The notes beneath the pieces were generated by a model, which saw only the letters and a program-made list of their open reading frames with translations, made no database searches and had not been told where the DNA came from. A stretch of DNA of 64,000 nt from Streptomyces iranensis (GTDB lineage Bacteria > Actinomycetota > Actinomycetes > Streptomycetales > Streptomycetaceae), in NCBI RefSeq assembly GCF_017874715.1, contig NZ_JAGGLR010000021.1:124001-188000 (forward strand), written 5' to 3'. This document shows, piece after piece, positions 1 through 7,706 of this stretch. The number at the start of each line of letters is the position of its first letter. The stretch's first letter is position 1. Both the position numbers and the translations under genes were made by a program.

Positions 1-700
1 GAACTATCAGCCAGGATAGGGTGAGGTCAAATTCTTGTATCGCTTTTTCTTCCGCAACAAGCGCAAGAGTGCTCTCTATGTAGGTGACGGCATACGCTTT
101 CGCCTCGATAAACTCCCTCTCCAATCCGTTCAAATTTGGGAGCGAAGACAATTCCAGAGAACCATTTGGAGAGATTGTCACGGATCCGAGGCGAATCGGC
201 CGATCCACCTCTATTCCGTTAACAGGGCAGATGACCTCGAATACCTCGCTAGGTAGCGTCTGAACATCCTGAATTTCGATTTGCTGATCATTTAGCCCAC
301 CTCCTCGTGCGAGAGTGTAGATCATTTCAATTGCAGGCATATCTGCGGTAGCCATGGGCGCCACACGCCGCTCTGCGAACTCGGGACGAGCACTGCATGT
401 GATTTCTATTGAGCCCGCTTCAGCGGTCGCCTCAACAACGAAGCCAGCGAATATTATTTGCGAATATTCCCCCTGCACTCGCTCTACAGTGACCTGACTA
501 CTCAGATCCATCCTACTTACGATTGAGGAGCGACTGTTGATAGACAGCTTGGCTTCCGTGATGTCGTTTAGCTTACCTCTCACAGCGAGAGAGAAAACCG
601 CATGACTGACATCCACTGAGCCGAAGCACACAATCTCCCGTCTCGCCCCATCCCCCAACGGAAATAGATTCCGATAGTTGATTTCTTCATCTGCAGTCAT
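1..700 (-). CDS. Hypothetical protein, low GC, truncated by the window edge
   Basis: An open frame runs from an ATG at 700 on the minus strand for at least 233 codons and leaves the window at base 1 without a stop. It begins with MTADEEINYRNLFPLGDGAR. The ATG overlaps the stop of the upstream gene in an ATGA arrangement, so the two are probably translationally coupled. The visible part has no signal peptide or membrane segment, and I recognise no family. Codon use is AT-richer than in the rest of the window (GAA, ATT and TCT are frequent), which suggests recent acquisition. I assign no function. Confidence 0.7.
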   Translation of the reverse strand, partial: MTADEEINYRNLFPLGDGARREIVCFGSVDVSHAVFSLAVRGKLNDITEAKLSINSRSSIVSRMDLSSQVTVERVQGEYSQIIFAGFVVEATAEAGSIEITCSARPEFAERRVAPMATADMPAIEMIYTLARGGGLNDQQIEIQDVQTLPSEVFEVICPVNGIEVDRPIRLGSVTISPNGSLELSSLPNLNGLEREFIEAKAYAVTYIESTLALVAEEKAIQEFDLTLSWLIV

Positions 701-2499
701 TGCGTAGCCGATTCGTCGTGTGCGGCGGTTGTATGCGCGAGGGCTTCCTCTACCAATGGACCTATTGCTTCGTACCAAAAACTGGCGAGATTAAAGATTT
801 GCTCCAAGGGCGCATCTCTCCCCGATGCTAGATCTCGCACCAGGACCATAACCTGCTCCGTCGGCTCTCGAAGTGCGCTGCGAGAGCCAGCGCTGATAGT
901 ACTCGCTACTTGCTCAGCCGAATCCTGTCGTCCGCCAAATTTTATGGCAATTCCTCGAAGTGTCATACTGCAGTAGAGAAGAGAGGACTCAGGCAATCCT
1001 TGATCCATGGCCGCCCGACTCAGACTAAGATATAGGACGATATCAGCGGCTCGAGAAGTGCCTACAAGTTCTGGATTATTTGAATCTTGAGATTCTCCCA
1101 ATTCAATTAGCTGGTCTCGCCGATTGACTATCCGGAGAGCAACTTCGGCGGCCTTACGAACCAGATTAAATGCACCAGATTCCCACCAATGAGTTTCACT
1201 TCCCGTGATCAGGTCAATTTGTGATGCCGTCGGTTGCCGCAACCCTTGCATCACGTCCACAAGATTTCGCACCGCATACATCTCGGCTATGGCTGCCTGA
1301 TTCAGCGACCTGCGAATTGGCGTTACAGCAGGGTCAGGTGTGAAATCAGACGCCGCCATCGGAAATCGAACTATCGGACGATTTTCTGGCCCAGTGCTGC
1401 GATCCTGCTTGCCAACATGGAACTTGAGTGACGAGATGAATGAATACCACTTGTTTAGCACCTCCTTTTGAGGCTCGCTTCCCTCATCTTCGACCAGAGA
1501 AGACCAGCGCTTCTCCAAATCTGTACTTAAGTTACTGACATAGGTAAGGAGAGTTGCCAGATCTGAGGCTCCGGGTGGATCTTTCGCTTCGCCCTCTTGC
1601 ATTTTTTCAGGCTCTACTGGCACGACTTTGGAAGTAGCTGGCGATCCTGGTTGGACTTTTCTGTCATCCTCTCTTTCGAGAAGACCCTCAGCCGTATCTA
1701 CTGCCCGGAGGATGCCTTCAAGGTTTGGCTTCTCGACAGGAGTGAAGGACAGGTCTCTCCCTTTGCCGAGGTTAGCCAACACGTCTTTTGGCACCAGCGT
1801 TGGATGTCCGTAAAGCGTCTCTCCATGCAAAGAAAGGATAACTTGAGCCGATTTCTCGATCTGTTTCCGGTGCGTTTTAAGAATTGTCGCCGCCAGATAC
1901 TGAAGCTGAGAAAGTCCTACGGCCAAAAACTCTTGAACGACCCAATTATCGGCGCCGGGAACCCCAGCGGCGTGTAGGACTTCCTTTCGGAAATGGGCTA
2001 CAAGGTGATTTCGCCCCTCGCGCGACACAGTCGCTATTGACACTAGCGAATCGTCGCGACATTCGCCTATACGCTCCAACGCTAGAATTGGCGATCCCTC
2101 GGAAAGCAGTTTCTTCGCGACGTCCGAGATCGCTTCTTGAGTCTCGGGGGTGTCTCCTAGATTGTCGTATTCTCTGCCCAGAACCTTCCTGGGCCACGAC
2201 GAGATAGCTTCGGCCGCTTCCACAGCTGCCCTAGAAAGCATCGATCTGTCGCTGTCGCTAAGGCACCCATTGGCCTTTTGTATGCCCATGACGCACTCTT
2301 CAAATACTTCATTGAAGCGCTGAAAAGAAAGGTCCACGGCATTGCCTTGCCAGTTGCCAGAAAAAGACCTCAACAACTTTTGCGCATCGTCGATTTCTCC
2401 TTTCTCGCCGTCACGAAGATCTCGAATATATTTGAGCGAGTGATGGCCATTGCTACCTAGTTCCTTTGAAACCATGCGTATGAGGCACCAGTGCTCCAT
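697..2499 (-). CDS. Hypothetical protein, 600 aa, low GC, coupled to the downstream gene
   Basis: The frame could extend to an ATG at 2601. I chose the ATG at 2499 (protein starts MEHWCLIRMVSKELG) because GGGAGGGG lies five bases upstream. It encodes a soluble, mostly helical protein without a signal peptide or membrane segment. A polar Ser/Glu/Lys/Pro-rich stretch lies around residues 270-310 and separates two predicted helical halves. I recognise no domain. It overlaps the next gene by ATGA, so the two form an operon. AT-rich codon use and the position in the island suggest horizontal acquisition. A defence or stress role is a guess from context only. Confidence 0.75.
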   Translation of the reverse strand: MEHWCLIRMVSKELGSNGHHSLKYIRDLRDGEKGEIDDAQKLLRSFSGNWQGNAVDLSFQRFNEVFEECVMGIQKANGCLSDSDRSMLSRAAVEAAEAISSWPRKVLGREYDNLGDTPETQEAISDVAKKLLSEGSPILALERIGECRDDSLVSIATVSREGRNHLVAHFRKEVLHAAGVPGADNWVVQEFLAVGLSQLQYLAATILKTHRKQIEKSAQVILSLHGETLYGHPTLVPKDVLANLGKGRDLSFTPVEKPNLEGILRAVDTAEGLLEREDDRKVQPGSPATSKVVPVEPEKMQEGEAKDPPGASDLATLLTYVSNLSTDLEKRWSSLVEDEGSEPQKEVLNKWYSFISSLKFHVGKQDRSTGPENRPIVRFPMAASDFTPDPAVTPIRRSLNQAAIAEMYAVRNLVDVMQGLRQPTASQIDLITGSETHWWESGAFNLVRKAAEVALRIVNRRDQLIELGESQDSNNPELVGTSRAADIVLYLSLSRAAMDQGLPESSLLYCSMTLRGIAIKFGGRQDSAEQVASTISAGSRSALREPTEQVMVLVRDLASGRDAPLEQIFNLASFWYEAIGPLVEEALAHTTAAHDESATQ

Positions 2500-2965
2500 A
2501 GTTCCCCTCCCTTGCGATCGGCGGCTTCCCTCGCCACCGAAGGTTGATCCAGAGTGCCTGATAAATGGGGACAACGCATGCACTTTGCCTGAAAGGGTCA
2601 TAGTTGAGGGATGGGCGCCGGTGAACGACCATGCCCGCAGCCCACAGCAGCACCAACGGAGGGGGAAGGTGCACCCCGGAGATACGCAGAAGCGCTAGCC
2701 CACACTGGCACCACGAGTGACATCAACGACCGAACACGTCAGTGCGCGAGCAGGACTTGGTTCGGCCGACCTCGCTCCACCGCCGAGCCGGGTCGTGATC
2801 GAACTAAGTGAGGGCTGTGTGGCAGCCAAGTACAGCAACATGCGCGATCGCCCCCTCCCTCGATCACTGCCCGACGCACACGACCGACCGAACAGCCGAG
2901 GGAACCTCACTGGCCGCACGGCCCGTAGTTCGCATCAAGGGGGCAGCCATGCCTTCGGCGGCCGT
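2500..2965. other. Intergenic stretch, no gene seen
   Basis: Open frames here lack a convincing ribosome binding site or Streptomyces-like codon bias. The stretch presumably carries the promoter of the low-GC operon. I see no repeat or recognisable remnant before the first att-associated direct repeat at 2966. Confidence 0.5.
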
Positions 2966-3202
2966 CGTGCCCGATGCGTGCCCGATCGGGCGGTGAACCA
3001 CGGTCATTCAGGTGCCTTGAGCAATCCTTGCGTGCCACGACAGGTAGCCCGTTCCAGCAGGTCAGCGCAGATTTGGTGTCCACCACGCCCGGTGATTCCC
3101 AAGCTCAGAGCGCGGGTTCGATTCCCGTCACCCGCTCCACGACGAAGGCCCAGGTCAGCGACCTGGGCCTTGTTAGGTCACCGTGCCCGTTCCGTGCCAG
3201 AT
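2966..3202 (+). repeat. att site 1: tRNA-Gly(CCC) 3' fragment with flanking arm-like repeats and hairpin
   Basis: The core is 3091-3139. It contains the TTCCCAA anticodon-loop sequence, the T-arm GCGGGTTCGATTCCCG and an acceptor end with encoded CCA. The 5' half of a tRNA is missing, so it is not a functional tRNA. CGTGCCCGAT occurs twice in tandem at 2966-2986. A related pair lies at 3182-3202, on the other side. A perfect 11-bp stem (AAGGCCCAGGT, loop CAGCG) at 3145-3171 follows the core. Two-sided short direct repeats around a tRNA core fit arm-type integrase binding sites; that reading is inference. The plus-strand frame VVPDACPIGR-stop over the left arm could instead be the tail of a lost integrase. 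Confidence 0.75.
3145..3171 (+). terminator. Hairpin after att core 1
   Basis: A perfect 11-bp stem with a 5-base loop ends in CCTTGTTAGG. The same kind of hairpin follows the other att cores, so it was probably the tRNA-Gly terminator copied with the attachment site. It would insulate the gene that follows. Confidence 0.65.
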
Positions 3203-3297
3203 AGCTGTCGCACATGGCCAGCGGTCACGTTCACTCCCCCGTGTCCCGATCCGCACTGTCGATGCGCTCGGCAGTCCCCATCAGGCATGCTGGATCC

Positions 3298-3627
3298 ATG
3301 AGCAGGTATGCAGCGGCCAAGCCGTACGTACTGCCGGAGTCGCTCGCCGAGCTGAGTGGGCCCACGACTGGTGGCGCCACGCTGCCGCGCCACATCGACT
3401 GGGGACCGCACTACGTCTACGACCTGGCCGACGAGGCCGACCTCCGGCTGATGTACGAGCGAGTCATCCGTGAGGCCCAGACGCGCGACGACCTCAACGC
3501 GTACCTGGACGCGACATCTCTACGGCAGGTATGGCGGGAGCTGTTTCTACCCTTCCCCGTCAAGGCCGCTTGGGAAGCTCGCTTCCCCGAACTCCGTGCA
3601 CCGGGCACCACGACAGCAGCCGCCTAG
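3298..3627 (+). CDS. Putative antitoxin/regulator of an AbiEii-type pair
   Basis: A 109-residue protein starts with MSRYAAAKPYVLPESLAELS. I placed the start at ATG 3298 because it is followed by the first strongly Streptomyces-like codons. There is no signal peptide or membrane segment. Its stop overlaps the GTG start of the nucleotidyltransferase gene by one base, so the two are an operon. Small proteins in this position before AbiEii-family genes usually act as antitoxin or repressor. I see no clear helix-turn-helix, so the antitoxin role rests on position. Confidence 0.6.
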   Translation: MSRYAAAKPYVLPESLAELSGPTTGGATLPRHIDWGPHYVYDLADEADLRLMYERVIREAQTRDDLNAYLDATSLRQVWRELFLPFPVKAAWEARFPELRAPGTTTAAA

Positions 3628-4268
3628 TGGACGACTTGCACCGCCAACTGATCCGCATCGGGCTGGACGCTCTCGCCGAGGACTACGGATACGCCCTCGC
3701 AGGCGGTTACGCCGTCCAGGCCCACCACATCGTCAACCGAGTCAGTGACGACGTGGACCTCTTCGCACCGTTCGACAGAGCGAGCCGCGAGATGGAACAG
3801 GCCGCGGAGCGGATCACCACCGCCTACAAAGCCGCTGGATACATCGTCGAGCAGGTCCACCTGACTTCCACCTACACCAGGTTGAACGTCACCGACCCAG
3901 CTTCAGGCACACAGAGCAAGGTGGAACTCGTCGCTGAATTCCTGCACCACACGCCGGTCGACTCCGACCTCGGACCGGTACTCCACCGCGACGATGTCGC
4001 CGCAGGTAAGACCAGTGCACTGTTCGCCCGAGCCGAGGTCCGCGACGCCATCGACGTCGCGGGGCTATTGAAGGCCGGCTACACCCGCGAACAACTCATG
4101 GACCTCGCCGCCCAGAACGACGCAGGCTTCGACCGCCGCATGTTCGCCGACTCACTCGCCCGCATCCAGCGGTACACCAACAAGCAGTTCGCCGCCTACG
4201 ATCTCGACGCCGATCAAGCCGCCACGATCCGCGCCACCTTTGCCGACTGGCAGCACAAATTGCTTTGA
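3627..4268 (+). CDS. Nucleotidyl transferase AbiEii/AbiGii toxin family protein
   Basis: A 213-residue protein with the nucleotidyltransferase signature: the GG pair at residues 26-27 (LAGGYAVQAH) and the metal-binding DxD at 42-44 (SDDVDLFA). Enzymes of this fold transfer nucleotides to RNA or protein. In AbiE-type systems they are toxins neutralised by the partner gene and can abort phage growth. I chose the GTG at 3627 because it overlaps the upstream stop (TAGTG) and sits just before the conserved helix. The length is on the short side for the family, so it may be a minimal toxin. Phage defence is inferred from family and island context. Confidence 0.75.
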   Translation: MDDLHRQLIRIGLDALAEDYGYALAGGYAVQAHHIVNRVSDDVDLFAPFDRASREMEQAAERITTAYKAAGYIVEQVHLTSTYTRLNVTDPASGTQSKVELVAEFLHHTPVDSDLGPVLHRDDVAAGKTSALFARAEVRDAIDVAGLLKAGYTREQLMDLAAQNDAGFDRRMFADSLARIQRYTNKQFAAYDLDADQAATIRATFADWQHKLL

Positions 4269-4350
4269 CCCCGCAGGCCTCCCCGTCGCAGGCCGAGGGC
4301 TCGTCCACAGGCCTGGAACCGTTCGACGGGCACCGCGCGTCAGGCAGAGC

Positions 4351-4956
4351 GTGGACGCGGGGATAGCGGCGGTAGTCGCGGCAGCAGTGGGGGCTCTGGC
4401 GGCGCTTGTCGGAGCCCGCATCGGAGGACGATCGGCCGTCGAGGCGGCGGCGGTGGCCGGTGCTGAGAGCCACGAGCTATCCCGGGCGGAGGCGCGGCGT
4501 GCCGCCTACGCGGATCTGGGGACAGCGGCTTTCCAGTTCTCCCGGACGTTCGTAGACGTACAAGCCGTGATCAACGGTCGACATTTCGGTATCAACCCCG
4601 AATGGCAACAGGTCGACCCTGCCCTCTACAGCACGCTGGACTCCAGGCAGGATGACGTGGCCCACGCAGCGATGATCGTTCAGCTGCATGGGCCGATGGA
4701 GATCGTCGATCTCGCCTGGGACATCTACGCGCAATGTCAACGCGCGGAGCGCCGACTGGCGGAATATGCGGTGGTCCTTCGGCCAGGGGCCGAAGAAGCC
4801 CGGCGAAGAGCCGAGGAAGCCTGGAACGCCGTCTCCAAGGCCCGAGGCATCTTCCTTTCCAACGGTCGAGCCCACCTCGAAGGGCAGCCCATTCCGCTGG
4901 AGGGAGAACCGTACCTGCACACCTTGGATCGGCCGAGCCTGGATCGTGAGTCTTGA
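4351..4956 (+). CDS. Hypothetical membrane-anchored protein, 201 aa
   Basis: From a GTG at 4351 the protein starts VDAGIAAVVAAAVGALAALV. Residues 3-23 form one hydrophobic segment, followed by a long charged, helical, probably cytoplasmic region with an Ala/Arg/Glu-rich coiled-coil-like part near residues 125-165. An upstream start is possible but would add an atypical arginine-rich lead. It lies 80 bp after the AbiEii-type gene inside the same att-bounded module. I do not recognise a family. A single membrane anchor with a helical cytoplasmic part could serve as an envelope sensor or effector, but nothing in the sequence proves it. Confidence 0.6.
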   Translation: MDAGIAAVVAAAVGALAALVGARIGGRSAVEAAAVAGAESHELSRAEARRAAYADLGTAAFQFSRTFVDVQAVINGRHFGINPEWQQVDPALYSTLDSRQDDVAHAAMIVQLHGPMEIVDLAWDIYAQCQRAERRLAEYAVVLRPGAEEARRRAEEAWNAVSKARGIFLSNGRAHLEGQPIPLEGEPYLHTLDRPSLDRES

Positions 4957-5106
4957 CATCCTCGATTGATATCGACGACAGCGGCGGCGCAGCGCGTACC
5001 CCACGGCAATGGGCTGGTGCTGCGGGTCTACAGCCGCCACCTGACGCCAGCAAATCGATCGTAAGGCGAACCGTTCTCACCGACCAGCTAGATCCGGAAG
5101 CAAGGT

Positions 5107-5311
5107 CGTGCCCGATGCGTGCCCGATCGGGCGGTGAACCACGGTCAATCAGAGTCCTTGAGGAGCCCTGGCGTGCCACGGCATGTAGCCCGTTCCAGCA
5201 GGTCAGAGCCGATCCACACACACAAGGCCCGGTGATTCCCAAGCTCAGAGCGCGGGTTCGATTCCCGTCACCCGCTCCACGCTTAAGGCCCAGGTCAGCG
5301 ACCTGGGCCTT
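5107..5311 (+). repeat. att site 2: tRNA-Gly 3' fragment with arm repeats and hairpin
   Basis: The core at 5231-5279 is identical to att core 1. The tandem CGTGCCCGAT pair lies at 5107-5127, and the sequence after it (GGGCGGTGAACCACGGTCA) matches att 1 almost base for base. The 11-bp hairpin is at 5285-5311. I see no clear right-hand arm pair here. The near identity with att 1 over about 180 bp suggests recent duplication or repeated insertion of related elements. Confidence 0.75.
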
Positions 5312-5360
5312 GTTTGGTTTTCACAGGGACAGCCGTTCGCAGCCGGACTTCGATCAAACG

Positions 5361-5374
5361 CATACTGGAGTATG
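5361..5374. promoter_or_regulatory. Palindromic operator candidate before a VapB-type gene
   Basis: Six-base arms CATACT and AGTATG are separated by GG, a perfect inverted repeat ending nine bases before the antitoxin ATG. A palindrome in this position is typical of autoregulation by ribbon-helix-helix or AbrB-type antitoxins. Binding is inferred. Confidence 0.6.
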
Positions 5375-5382
5375 CTCGACTC

Positions 5383-5631
5383 ATGTCCGCCACAACACGC
5401 ATCACCGTCACCCTGCCCACCGAGCAGGTCGCCGAGCTGAGGAAGCTCACGGACAACGTGTCCGGCTACGTGGCTGAAGCGGTGGCCCGCCAGATCCGCC
5501 ACCAACTCCTCGGCGACGATCTGCGGCGCCATCAGGAGGAACAAGGTGCCTTCACAGACGAAGAGCTCGCCGAAGCCCGCGCCAAGATCTTCGGCACCGC
5601 CGACCGTGCCAGCCGCACGGACGCCGCGTGA
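5383..5631 (+). CDS. VapB-type antitoxin, ribbon-helix-helix-like
   Basis: An 82-residue protein begins MSATTRITVTLPTEQVAELR, a short beta-strand followed by helices as in ribbon-helix-helix antitoxins (TRITVTLP as the DNA-contact strand). The acidic C-terminus (residues 50-80) would wrap the toxin. The ATG at 5383 directly follows the palindrome at 5361. Its TGA overlaps the GTG of the PIN-domain toxin gene, as expected for a coupled toxin-antitoxin operon. Role: neutralise the downstream ribonuclease and repress the operon. Confidence 0.75.
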   Translation: MSATTRITVTLPTEQVAELRKLTDNVSGYVAEAVARQIRHQLLGDDLRRHQEEQGAFTDEELAEARAKIFGTADRASRTDAA

Positions 5632-6029
5632 GCACACACCTTGAGACCGTCGTCCTGGACTCCCAGGGACTGTCCGCCTGGGTTGCCCAGGACCGCAAAG
5701 TTCTCGCGATGTTCCAGGTGTTCCACGAGATGGGAGCCGATCTCGTCATCAGCGCCAACACCATCGTCGAAGTCAGCCACTCGCGAGTGAACCTCCCACG
5801 CCTGAACTGGGCCCTCTCCCGCGTCAAGGTCGAACCCGTCACCGAACAGGCGGCTAAGGCTGCCGCCGAACTACTCAAGTCAGCAGGACTGCACGGGCAC
5901 AAATACGCGATCGACGCCACCGTCGCCGAGGCAGCACTACGCCAGCCGCCACCAGCCGCCGTACTCACCTCCGACACCGACGACATGGCCAAGCTCTGCA
6001 ATGACCGCGTGCGACTGATCGCCCTATGA
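5628..6029 (+). CDS. VapC-type PIN domain ribonuclease toxin
   Basis: A 133-residue PIN domain. Acidic active-site residues are visible at D11 (VVLDSQGLS), E48 (NTIVEVSHS), D96 (YAIDATVAE) and D116 (LTSDTDDM). VapC toxins use these to bind Mg2+ and cut tRNA or rRNA when freed from VapB. The GTG start overlaps the antitoxin stop. All four catalytic positions are kept, so the toxin is probably active. The operon is bounded by att copies on both sides, so it would move as a two-gene cassette. Confidence 0.8.
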   Translation: MSTHLETVVLDSQGLSAWVAQDRKVLAMFQVFHEMGADLVISANTIVEVSHSRVNLPRLNWALSRVKVEPVTEQAAKAAAELLKSAGLHGHKYAIDATVAEAALRQPPPAAVLTSDTDDMAKLCNDRVRLIAL

Positions 6030-6069
6030 GGCGCGGGCCCCTTAGGACAGACTGATGCGTGGAGGACGA

Positions 6070-6313
6070 CGCACCAGATCCGCACCAGATAGAGCGGTAA
6101 GCAACGGTCGATGACGGGTGCTGCGGCGGGCACACCAGCCCGCAGCCAGCATTCGTTCATGCTGGTCAGCGGCATGCCCAGTGTCGATCACCCCGTGATT
6201 CCCAAGCTCAAAGCGCGGGTTCGATTCCCGTCACCCGCTCCAACAAAGAAGCCCCAGGCCAGCGGCTCGGGGCTTGTTTGTTGTCCAACCCCCTCCAGAC
6301 GGCTCGCACCAGA
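6070..6313 (+). repeat. att site 3: tRNA-Gly 3' fragment with diverged arms
   Basis: The core is 6195-6242 and differs from copies 1 and 2 by AAAGC instead of AGAGC after CTC. The left arm pair is CGCACCAGAT in tandem at 6070-6090, and a single CGCACCAGAT lies to the right at 6304-6313. The hairpin with the AAGCCCC stem is at 6249-6275 and is followed by TTGTTTGTTG. The arm variants differ from copies 1 and 2, which suggests a different element lineage using the same tRNA target. Confidence 0.7.
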
Positions 6314-6382
6314 TGTAGAGTCCCCGGCGGTCTCCTCGGTCGAGCACTATCGTGAAGCAGAGACGGCCGACAGGGAGAGTCG

Positions 6383-6604
6383 ATGACTGCCGCCCATGAC
6401 TACAGCGATCTGCACGACATCATCGAGCGGCTTGAGCCCGAGCAGGTGGAAGAGCTGCGTCGCCACGCCCTGCGCTTGGTGAGGACGCCCCTGCCGAGCC
6501 GTTTCCGCGTCCTGCGAAGCTTCGACGGACCGTCGGACGACCTCGGAGCTCGCGCCAAGGACATCGCTCGCGAGGAACTCGGCGAGGCCGATGCTGATCG
6601 TTGA
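6383..6604 (+). CDS. Antitoxin-like small protein before a broken PIN toxin
   Basis: A 73-residue acidic, helical protein (MTAAHDYSDLHDIIERLEPE). A GGGAGAG ribosome site lies just before the ATG at 6383. The phrase EPEQVEELRRHALRLV is typical of small actinobacterial antitoxin-like proteins preceding PIN genes. Its end overlaps the ATG of the downstream PIN frame at 6591. The antitoxin frame is intact while the toxin is frameshifted, which may mean it now only buffers related toxins in the cell. Confidence 0.6.
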   Translation: MTAAHDYSDLHDIIERLEPEQVEELRRHALRLVRTPLPSRFRVLRSFDGPSDDLGARAKDIAREELGEADADR

Positions 6605-6998
6605 CACTGGCCCCATCGTCGCCCTACTGAACCGCAACGATCCCGACCACAAGAGCTGGCCGAGCTACTGGAGTCCCACAACGGCGAACTACTGATCACG
6701 CCGTATGTGCTGACCGAAGCCTGCTACCTGCTCGCCAAGTACGTCGGCCCCGACGCAGAGATCAACCTCATCGAGGCTGTTGCCGCAGAGGACCTCGTCC
6801 AGGCCCCAACCGCCCGGGACGACCTTTCCCGCATGGCCGAACTCATGCAAGTACCGCGGATTTCCTCTTGGTGTTGCCGATGCCTCAGTAGTCGCCCTTG
6901 CGGAGCGCCTCAAAGCGCCCACGGTCGCCACACTGGATCATCGCCACTTCCATGCCATCAAACCCCTCCACGTACCCGCGCTGACGCTCCTGCCATGA
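6591..6998 (+). pseudogene. PIN-domain toxin pseudogene with two frameshifts
   Basis: The frame opens at ATG 6591 (MLIVDTGPIVALLNRNDPDH), carrying the first PIN aspartate. It shifts near 6655-6661 into the frame encoding LLITPYVLTEACYLLAKYV. A second shift near 6855-6865 returns it to the first frame, encoding LGVADASVVALAERL and TLDHRHF with the remaining acidic residues. Joined, the pieces give a normal VapC of about 135 residues. Either the toxin gene is dead or the sequence has two indel errors. Loss of toxin with a kept antitoxin is a common route of decay. Confidence 0.75.
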
Positions 6999-7006
6999 GG
7001 CTGCGC

Positions 7007-7262
7007 CGTCCCCGATGCGTGCCCGATAGGGCGGCGAACAGCGGCCAATCACGGGCTCAGAGGGACCCCGCCGGAGCCCAGCCAGCAGCGCGTTAGCGCA
7101 GATCAGGGCCGGTTTCGCGTCCGTTAGGCCCCGTGATTCCCAAGCTCAGAGCGCGGGTTCGATTCCCGTCACCCGCTCCAGACAGAAGCCCCAGGCCAGC
7201 GGCCGGGGGCTTGTTTGTTGTCCAGACCCCTCTAGGCATCTCGTGCCAGATCCGTGCCAGAT
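7007..7262 (+). repeat. att site 4: tRNA-Gly 3' fragment with arms on both sides
   Basis: The core is 7133-7180 and is identical to copy 1 from GTGATTCCC to CCA. The left tandem arm is at 7007-7027 (CGTCCCCGAT then CGTGCCCGAT). The right tandem arm is at 7242-7262 (CGTGCCAGAT twice). The hairpin AAGCCCCAGGCC / GGCCGGGGGCTT is at 7186-7212, followed by TGTTTGTTG. This is the most complete example of the layout: left arm, about 105 bp, core, hairpin, right arm. Confidence 0.75.
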
Positions 7263-7319
7263 GCCTGATCGTGGCGCTCCTCGGCCGCAGCCTTGGCCGC
7301 ACGGTCAGCCTCAACTGTG

Positions 7320-7690
7320 GATAGCCGGCCAGGGGGGTGGTACGGGCCACGTGCCGACGGATGTGCTCATGGTCTGCGGGCTGTCGTCCACCTCCGGACA
7401 GGTGCCGTCCCAGGCCGCCAGCCGCAGTCCCACCAGAGCACTCCCGGCGTTGCGGCGGCGCCGACCAGGCCGCGCAGCCGGTCGAAGAGCGGCATCAGCG
7501 GCTTCACCCCAAAACGCTGGCGCGCCTGCCCGCAAGGCTGCCGCTGATGGATGAGGCACCATCCCAGTTGGCCATCGGGCCATCATCGCCACCCACAAGC
7601 GGCAATGGCACAGTCCCCGAAGTGGCCCTGGGCCAGGATGAAGTACACCACCGTCCCCGGCCGACAGCAGGGGTACTCCAGACCAAAATC
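7320..7690 (-). pseudogene. IS4-family transposase remnant, frameshifted
   Basis: On the minus strand the frames encode, in order, TVVYFILAQGHFGDC, then PLMPLFDRLRGLVGAA, then after a shift VGLRLAAWDGTCPEVDD. These match the usual order in IS4-type transposases: a hydrophobic 'VVYFVLA' segment, an 'LFDRLRG' segment, and the first catalytic Asp in 'A-x-DGT'. Only this N-terminal third is left, with at least two frame changes, no terminal repeats and no second Asp or Glu. Recognition is by pattern only. Confidence 0.5.
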
Positions 7691-7706
7691 GCTCCGCCGA
7701 CCTGTG

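Noticed and set aside
3091..3139. A tRNA-Gly gene at the att core
   Set aside because: Only the 3' part from the anticodon loop is present; the D-arm and the 5' acceptor strand are missing in every copy.
7013..7140. An integrase C-terminal tail at the left arms (frame VVPDACPIGR in copies 1 and 2)
   Set aside because: The same ten residues recur, but no integrase catalytic motif (R, H-x-x-R, Y) lies upstream in any copy, so I kept the simpler arm-site reading.
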